The translations under genes and the position numbers were made by a program. The notes under the pieces are model-generated. The model saw only the letters and a program-made list of their open reading frames with translations. It searched no databases and was not told the origin of the DNA. DNA of 64,000 nucleotides from Dillenia suffruticosa. Its lineage: Eukaryota > Streptophyta > Magnoliopsida > Dilleniales > Dilleniaceae. Each line of letters opens with the position of its first letter. Position 1 is the stretch's first letter. This document shows, one piece after another, positions 58,334-64,000 of the stretch. Location: positions 12,945,201 through 13,009,200 of the forward strand of contig JAVTVX010000016.1 in assembly GCA_033439265.1 (NCBI GenBank), written 5' to 3'.

Positions 58334-58908
58334 TACTAAATCAATCTCGAAATCGAACTCCCGAACTGGTAGTAATCCGGGAAGCTCCTCGGGGAACACA
58401 TCTAAAAATTCCTGCACCACAGGGACATCTTCAAGCCTCGGTCTCTCAACGGTGGTGTCAACAACATAAGCCAGATAAACTGCACAACCATGGCGTACCA
58501 AACGTCTGGCCTTCATAACAGAGATAATACTGCGGGGCAACACTCGTCTCTCAACTCGGAAGACTAACGGTGGCTGCTCGGACCTCCTAAACTCAACCTC
58601 CTTCGTGAAACAATCCACGGAAGCCCGATGTATACTCAACCAATCCATCCCTAGGATGGCATCGAAATCCGTGATAGGGAGCGGAATCAGATATGTCTCT
58701 AATACTGTCTCCCCAATTCCGACCTCACAGCCCCTATAGACTGTATCTCGAATGATGTGCTTATCAAGAGGAGTGACTACCAGAATCTCCGCATCAAGTG
58801 GCGAGAGAGGTCTATTAGAATAACAAGCGAACGTATCGCTCACATAGGAAAAATTTGACCCAGTATCTATGAGAATACGGGCGTCGATACCGAATATTCG
58901 CATAGTAC
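58334..58908 (-). pseudogene. Tekay copy 2 protease
   Basis: An open frame from the acceptor-like AG at 58910-58909. It has MRIFGIDARILIDTGSN (catalytic DTG), then YRGCEVGIGE, TDFDAILGMDWLSIHRA, RSIISVMKARRL and ELPGLLPVREFDFEIDLV. It contains no stop, unlike copy 1. It is cut off at the RT border by the deletion junction. The Met at 58903 is internal to the polyprotein, not a true start. Confidence 0.88.
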
Positions 58909-59102
58909 CTAAAAGTAAGAAAAATTTGAACAGAATTTAAAATGTGAAGAAAAGTGAACGAATATATATATATATATATCAAACTAGTTAAGCTTCTAAA
59001 GTTTTAACTAGTCAAAACTGTACATCGACATCATGATATACAATAAGTATCATACAGAAAGTACACAAAAGTATTACACTAAGGGGTCTGTAGGAGGATT
59101 AC
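58909..59102 (-). other. Intron-like segment between gag and protease in Tekay copy 2
   Basis: 194 nt, strongly AT-rich within GC-richer coding sequence. In the sense direction it starts G|GTAATCCTCC and ends TTTTTCTTACTTTTAG|GTACTATG, with an (AT)n run and a TTAACTAG-type possible branch site. Excision at GT and AG joins the Gly codon in phase 1 and aligns with the uninterrupted copy 1. Retention adds a few residues to Gag and then a stop. It resembles a plant spliceosomal intron. Confidence 0.75.
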
Positions 59103-60516
59103 CCATAATAACATCAGGGTTTGCCTGTGCGTCCTCCTGTGTCATCGCAAACACACGAGCCTGGGCCCTAGGCTGCTGTCGCGACGATCCTGGCACTGTG
59201 TTACTCCCGGCTGCAGTCCGGGGAGCGTTAAGAGCTGAGTGCGCAAGTGCCCCCTGCTGGCCTGTGCCAGACGTACCAGTACGACTCTGTAAAGTCAATC
59301 CTCCCCGACCTAAATCGGGACAGACACTCCTAACGTGACCTTGCTTCCCACACTGGAAGCAAGTAACTGGGGCTTTACATGCCCCAAAGGCATGGTGACA
59401 GTTGCATCTACGGCAGAAGGGCGGTCTCTGTGTAGTAGACTGTGTAAAGACACTAGGGGCTGGTGCCCCAAAGCCCTGTGGTCGAGGTCCTTGTCCCGGT
59501 GCTGCTGGTCTGAAGCTAGAAAAACCTTCGGGATATCCATAACCTCTACCCCTCTTCGAAGACTGTCCACCCTGTGACCCAGTCTTCCTCTTCTGGTGAC
59601 TCTCCCTCTGTCTCGCCTCCGCTCGGACGATCTCCTCCACCCGATACGCTGAATCAATCACCTCCGATAGTGTAAAAGAGGGAGTCACCGTCATATATTT
59701 CCTGATGCTCAGTTGGAGGCCATCTTCAAACTTGAACCTCATCTGAGCCGGTGTAGCCATATCGGGGACAAAGGCCGCTAGTCGTCTAAGCTCAGCCTCG
59801 TACTCTGAAACTGACCTCGTCTCCTGACGTAAGTGCAGGAACTCCGTCCTCATCCGGTCTTGCTGGAACGGGGTAAAGTACCTGCGGTCGAACTCTCGTA
59901 AAAAGTCCTCCTACCGCAGGGTCTGTGTGGCACTGTCACGGATAGCCTCCCACCACGAGAGGGCATCTCCGTCGAGGAGTCTCTTAGCAACTCTCAATCT
60001 GGGCTCCTCTGACAACCCCAAATCCGTAAGGATCCTACGAATCCTGTTGATCCAGTGTTTCGCCGCTACTGCATCACTAGATCCCGAAAAGTCTGTGCAT
60101 CTGAGCTGCCGTGACTCTTTCACCAACTGAGTGAGCTCGTGTATGCGCCTCAAAGTAGCCGACGTCTCGTCGGTCGGGGTAGACACGGAAGGGCCGGCCA
60201 CCGAAGGAGGAATCGGTGCCGAAGGAGCAGGTACGGCCACAGGTGCGGTCGCTGCAGTCTGTAGCGAAAGTGGTGGCATCTGCGCCCCATATCTACTGCA
60301 CCACTCCTGCCATTGTCTCAAGGCATCGAGTGGTGGTGGAGGAATCTCGGTTGTAGCAGCCGGTGGAGGTGCTGGGGGTAGCGCCGGTGAGCGTGCTCGA
60401 GTAGAGGAAGCAACCTCTGGTACTCGTGGCGTCTCAGGTGCCCTAGGTGTATCAGGCACTGTAAGACCTTCAAGTGAGGCGAATCTAGCACCTCTCCTAC
60501 CACGTCTAGGTGGCAT
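59103..60516 (-). pseudogene. Tekay copy 2 gag, one premature stop
   Basis: Starts at MPPRRGRRG (60516), the better start than the upstream in-frame Met at 60543. Pro/Ala-rich N-terminus, then KHWINRIRRIL and SWWEAIRDSA. A TAG stop near 59912 (one transition from TGG) interrupts DFLREFDRRYF. The frame then runs from 59911 to the donor with RSVSEYEAELRRLA, YMTVTPSFTLSEVI and an intact CCHC knuckle CFQCGKQGHVRSVC (59361-59320). Gag forms the particle and packages RNA. Apart from the one stop it is complete. Confidence 0.88.
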
Positions 60517-60563
60517 AATTCTGAAAAAAAAATACATTGTCAACGGATAGAAATCAAGATTTC

Positions 60564-60685
60564 GGGTTAGTTGTTTCGTAACTAACCCCCTAAAAATAAA
60601 TGAACTACGATTTAAAACATTCGAATGCGAAGAAATGAGTTAGATGCGTTATGTATTCAACTCCATAAAATAAGCGAACTTATAT
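60564..60685. repeat. Hairpin pair in the leader of Tekay copy 2
   Basis: Unit A (60564-60603) has the 9-bp stem GGGTTAGTT / AACTAACCC with a 7-base loop, followed by CCTAAAAATAAATGAACT. Unit B (60637-60685) has GAGTT...AACTC with partial extra pairing, followed by CATAAAATAAGCGAACT. The tails align with the tails of the copy 1 units, so the pair is shared but has diverged. Confidence 0.75.
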
Positions 60686-60792
60686 GCCTATGGCCAAATA
60701 CGGGACTTTAAATGATTGTATGAAACTCTCTAATGCATTGAGGACTTGTCATATACTTGGGAAGACTTTCATCATTTCTCAAACCTAGACGC

Positions 60793-60805
60793 TCTGATAC
60801 CAATA
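60793..60805 (-). promoter_or_regulatory. Primer-binding site of Tekay copy 2
   Basis: The sense strand reads TTGGTATCAGAGC just inside the LTR, an exact initiator tRNA-Met type site. Confidence 0.9.
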
Positions 60806-61884
60806 GAACTGTCACGCCCCAAACTGGGATATGAACAGCCGCCCGTTGCCCCTGAATGCCGGCTGTATTTTTACAGAAAATCGGACAGAACCCCCCATAA
60901 ATCGGAGGTTTCCCCTGTACAATTAAACCTGTATGATCAATGTCATCCTGTACAATACACAAATGGCCATCCCGGCCTCTCCAAAATCAACAAACACCAC
61001 AGCCAACATTCAGAACAACGCAAGGCTATAAACAAACCTAGCCACAGACCTCTACTGTCATGCCCAACTAGAGCATGAGCAGCCGCTATACCGAGCGGAC
61101 CTAAGTTTATACAATGTATAACACATTTTCCAAGTAATATTCAAATACGTACAATTGCCTCAATGCAAATGAAATATGAGAGTTAAACTATACAGTCATC
61201 CCAAAATAAGTACATGGCCAACTACGGACCTCTATGTCAAGACCTCGCAGGGTCGAAACTAAATTAAAAGTAAATCTTACCGTCGGAAATACCAACTCCG
61301 CCCTAGAGCCTGTAACGTCGCTCTATCACAATAAACCTGTCTGAGGAGAGAAAATAGAGGGGTGAGTATCATGGGAAGATACTCAGTGAGTGAGTGGGAT
61401 AATATCCAGCATAAATAGCATAGGTGAACAATTGGAGTGTCAAATAATATCATTTGAAACAAAAATTTACATTTCGCGACAAAACATGATATGTTTAACA
61501 ATTTGAAATCATTTAATCAATCACACGATAACAATCATATATGCATCCATTTAAAATCAAGTAATGTCAGAGCGAGCCAAAAATAGTCTCGGCAAAGGAT
61601 AACCGTGACCAAGGACAGACGCGTCGGGGGTTTTTTTATTATGCATAGACTTTAAAACGCTCTCTACCCCGACGTTGGCTATGAGCTCGCTGGGGCCAAC
61701 TCATCAACGTGTATAGGACCCCGCCCGGTGCTAGACGGTGGCGTCACACACGTCCTCCCCCTACGTGGGTTCAACCGGCTGCGCCTATAGCCTTTAGAAT
61801 AAATGACGTTTGCGGATATCTCCTGCAGAAGCGTATCCGGGCAACCCGTGCCTCTACAAACGCCCTTCGTAGCTACGGAATCAT

Positions 61885-61977
61885 CATAGTATCACAAGGG
61901 CACAACGTCCCATAGTATCACAAGGGCACAACGTCCCATAGTATCACAAGGGCACAACGTCCCATGGCACAACGTCC
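61885..61977. repeat. 26-bp tandem repeat in LTR
   Basis: Three identical 26-bp units starting CATAGTATCACAAGGGCAC (61885, 61911, 61937) and a 15-bp partial unit CATGGCACAACGTCC (61963-61977). Confidence 0.93.
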
Positions 61978-62649
61978 CACAAGTATCATCACATCATCAC
62001 ATAACTAGTGGGCATCCAACCCACGTAGTTCATCAAAAACATTTTTAAATTTGCGTGCCAATACGTCTCTTCAATTCATTTCAAAATAGCATATCAATGC
62101 AAGGGTATAAAATGAAATTTATACATTTTCAAGTAATGACACAATTATTGTTTCATTTCAAACCATGGATGCATAGTCATTGTAAATATAATTCAAGACA
62201 CTCCAAAAATCACAAAACAGATTTCTAAATTTAATATCACACGTCAACGAATGCATATCAAAGCATGTTTTATCGAAAATGCGACAGAAAATACGTTTTA
62301 CTATTTTATGCAAGAGATTAGAGTCCCACTCACCGTATACGGGAGGGTGGTCACTCTCTATTTTTTAAAAAGTCTCCAAAAGATAAACCTAATCAAATCA
62401 GTAAATTTTTATATTATATAAAACCCTAATAAGGGAAAATTTATTCACACTGAGAAGTGAGTGCGTTTCTCTCACCTAGAGTTTCTCGGGTTTCAGACCT
62501 AGCTGTCGTTCGCCCGTTGGATTGGTCTAAAACCTGTAATTGTTTCAAATTTCAATTATATTAGAAATAACTAAATTTCTAACACCAAACCCTAGAACTC
62601 CAACCAGATATAGTCGTTACCTGCAGTACAGAAGATGCAGGTGAGCTCT

Positions 62650-63130
62650 CGAAGGGAAAAGCTGATCGCGGGCTCGCGGGCCGGTGGGCTGGCTGCTAGC
62701 GGGCTGGCCCGCTGGTGGCTCACGGGCTCTCAGCCCGGCTTGCTGGCCGCAGCGGGCTTCGCAGGATGCAGTGGGCCGCGGTTGGACTGGGCCTTGGGCC
62801 GCTGGTGGGCTGGCCCGCTCACGGGCTAGGGCTCGCTCTGGGTCACGAGCTGGGTCGCGCGTTGGGTCGCGAGCTGGGTCGCGCGCTGGCTCGCGCTGGG
62901 TCACGAGCTGGGTTACGTGCTGGCTCGCACGCTAGCTCGCTTTGGGTTGCGAGCTAGGTCGCACGCCAGCTCGTGCTAGCTCACGGGAGATCGCGCGCAA
63001 GGCTCGCGATGGCTTGAGGCGGCAGCGTTCGCAGGAGATCGTGCGAATACGCGCTGTGCAGAGGGTGAAGCGCTAGAGCGGGGTGCGCAAGTGAGCTCCC
63101 GAGCAGGCGTGGGCTCGCGCTGTGGAGCGC
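62650..63130. repeat. CpG-dense degenerate minisatellite in LTR
   Basis: Recurrent GGGTCGCGAGCTGG and GGCTCGCG phrases with a period of about 12 bp. A similar but different GC-rich block lies in the copy 1 LTR at about 50920-51240. Confidence 0.75.
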
Positions 63131-63403
63131 TCGGACAGTCGCGCGCTCGGCTGGGCTAGCGCAGCTTGTAGGAGATCGCGCTGCGCGGAGGAGAAAGGCT
63201 GCTCACGGGAGGCGCTGCAGCAGCCGCGATCGCGGGAGGAAGGTGGAGCAGTGGGCGGCGTGCGGTGGTGGGAGAGAGGCCGCGGCGGAGAAGAGAAAGA
63301 GAGAATGAGGGAAAGAGGGAGGGAGGGAGAGAGAGAGAGAGAGAGAGAAAGAGATAGAAAATTAAAGAGAATTAGGGCTTTAAGCCCTAATTTTGACTTT
63401 TTC

Positions 63404-63441
<38 letters not shown>
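63404..63441. repeat. (TTA)n microsatellite
   Basis: About twelve ATT/TTA units near the outer end of the copy 2 LTR. Confidence 0.95.
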
Positions 63442-63442
<1 letters not shown>

Positions 63443-63456
63443 TTTATGGTGTTACA

Positions 63457-63602
63457 GACATACTATGATGACTCATGAATTCTCGACAACTAAGACGCTA
63501 GAAGTCTTAATCCTTTTAATATATATATATATATAGATCTTATGTTGATTTCCCGAATAAATAAGGGTTAATGATCCTCTTTTATTTAAAATTCGCCATT
63601 AG
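63457..63602 (+). other. 3' part of an intron-like segment of Tekay copy 3
   Basis: AT-rich sequence ending TTCGCCATTAG directly before GTACCATG of the protease. It resembles 58909-59040 (sense strand): CATACTATGATGACTCATGAA versus the TATATCATGATGTCGATGTA region, then TAGAAG(T)CTTAA, then an (AT)n run. Its 5' part is missing because the copy 2 LTR abuts at 63456. Confidence 0.65.
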
Positions 63603-64000
63603 GTACCATGAAAATCTCCGAAGTTGACGCCTGAGTTTTGATAGACACCGAGTTAAATTATTTATATGTGAGCACCTAGTTTGCTCAGCACCGTGATAGA
63701 CAACTCCCTCCATTGACCAAGGAGATATTGGTTATCATACCATTGGGTGAGCAGTTGGTCCAGAATTTTATTTATCGGGGTTGCGAGATATGGATTGGGG
63801 AGATGATGTTAAAGGCAGATCTTATACCTCTCAACATATCTGATTTTGATGCCATCTTAGGGATGGACCGGCTAAGTTTCCACTGAGCTACTGTGGACTG
63901 TTTCACTAAAGTAGTAGAATTTCAAAGGTTGGGACAGCCATTGCTGATATTTACGGGAGAGAGATGGGTACTATCCCGATGTGTTATTTCAATACTAGAG
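63603..64000 (+). pseudogene. Tekay copy 3 protease fragment (runs off the window)
   Basis: The plus strand encodes TMKISEVDA, a stop, then VLIDTE, where the catalytic DTG reads DTE. Then come TKEILVIIPLGEQ, YRGCEIWIGE, SDFDAILGMDRLSFH, a stop, and VDCFTKVVEFQ, with RCVISILE at the window end. It is homologous to the copy 1 and 2 proteases but in opposite orientation and more decayed. It continues beyond 64000. Confidence 0.8.

Larger units (their letters stand above)
58334..63456 (-). mobile_element. Ty3/gypsy Tekay-type chromovirus, copy 2 (3' part deleted)
   Basis: A minus-strand element with 5' LTR 60810-63456, primer-binding site, leader, gag, intron-like segment and protease. RT, RNase H, integrase and 3' LTR are missing beyond the junction at about 58333. 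Coding sequence is well preserved, with one stop in gag, so it is probably younger than copy 1. The outer LTR edge lies within the intron-like segment of copy 3, so copy 2 appears to have inserted into copy 3. Confidence 0.87.
60810..63456 (-). repeat. 5' LTR of Tekay copy 2
   Basis: Plus-strand ends TGTCACGCCCCAAACT and GGTGTTACA. Contains a 26-bp tandem repeat (61885-61977), a CpG-dense block with a ~12-bp TGGGTCGCGAGC-like repeat (about 62650-63130), a (GA)n run (about 63328-63350) and (TTA)n (63404-63441). All open frames in 61277-63478 are low-complexity or antisense and are rejected as genes. Confidence 0.88.

Noticed and set aside
59033-60550. Plus-strand open frames of 67-139 codons opposite Tekay copy 2 gag
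   Set aside because: Antisense to a well-conserved gag; composition shadow only.
61885-61977. CRISPR-like regular repeat
   Set aside because: Units are directly adjacent with no spacers, in a plant LTR; it is a simple tandem repeat.
62617-62957. Several overlapping Ala/Arg/Gly-rich open frames on both strands
   Set aside because: They come from a CpG-rich short-period repeat inside an LTR; composition explains the absence of stops.

Overview
The window is nuclear DNA of a flowering plant. The signs are one spliced plant bZIP gene, plant lineages of Ty3/gypsy, Ty1/copia and RTE retrotransposons, an Au-type tRNA-derived SINE, and a transposon with long inverted repeats. The general character is that of a dicot, but the species cannot be named from the sequence. 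Only one host gene can be supported. Almost everything else is mobile DNA in various stages of decay.

Layout. 1-6600: AT-rich DNA with an LTR-like leader and a degraded minus-strand Ty1/copia element. 6620-24832: an old minus-strand Ty3/gypsy element of the Tat type that has taken two later insertions, a 3.7-kb solo LTR (10621-14347) and a complete but dead Sirevirus-type copia element (15787-24593, perfect TTAAC target duplication). 24833-27471: a gag-like fragment between short inverted repeats, then a 1.5-kb element with inverted repeats of about 365 bp. 27472-45660: an ABI5-like/AREB3 bZIP gene on the plus strand with three coding exons and a very large second intron of 14,436 bp. That intron holds RTE LINE pieces in both orientations, an Au-like SINE with a 19-bp target duplication, a 222-bp tandem duplication and many simple repeats. 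45661-48810: AT-rich intergenic DNA. 48811-64000: three Tekay/Del-type chromovirus copies. Copy 1 (minus) has gag, protease, RT, RNase H, integrase and a chromodomain remnant. Copy 2 (minus) has one LTR, gag and protease and is better preserved. Copy 3 (plus) is a fragment that runs off the right edge.

How the parts relate. The AREB3-like protein is a predicted ABA-response-element binding factor with conserved SnRK2-type sites and a C-terminal RRTNSAPF motif. Its far upstream region contains a G-box/ABRE. The retroelements are decaying by mutations that look like cytosine deamination: CAG, CGA and TGG codons have become stops, and catalytic Asp has become Asn.

The most notable observation is an intron-like segment between gag and protease in Tekay copy 2 (194 bp, GT...AG, AT-rich). 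Removing it restores the conserved reading frame exactly. A recognisably homologous segment sits at the same place in copy 3, while copy 1 lacks it. The second is a tandem pair of RNA hairpins in the leader between primer-binding site and gag, kept in copies 1 and 2 with different stem sequences.
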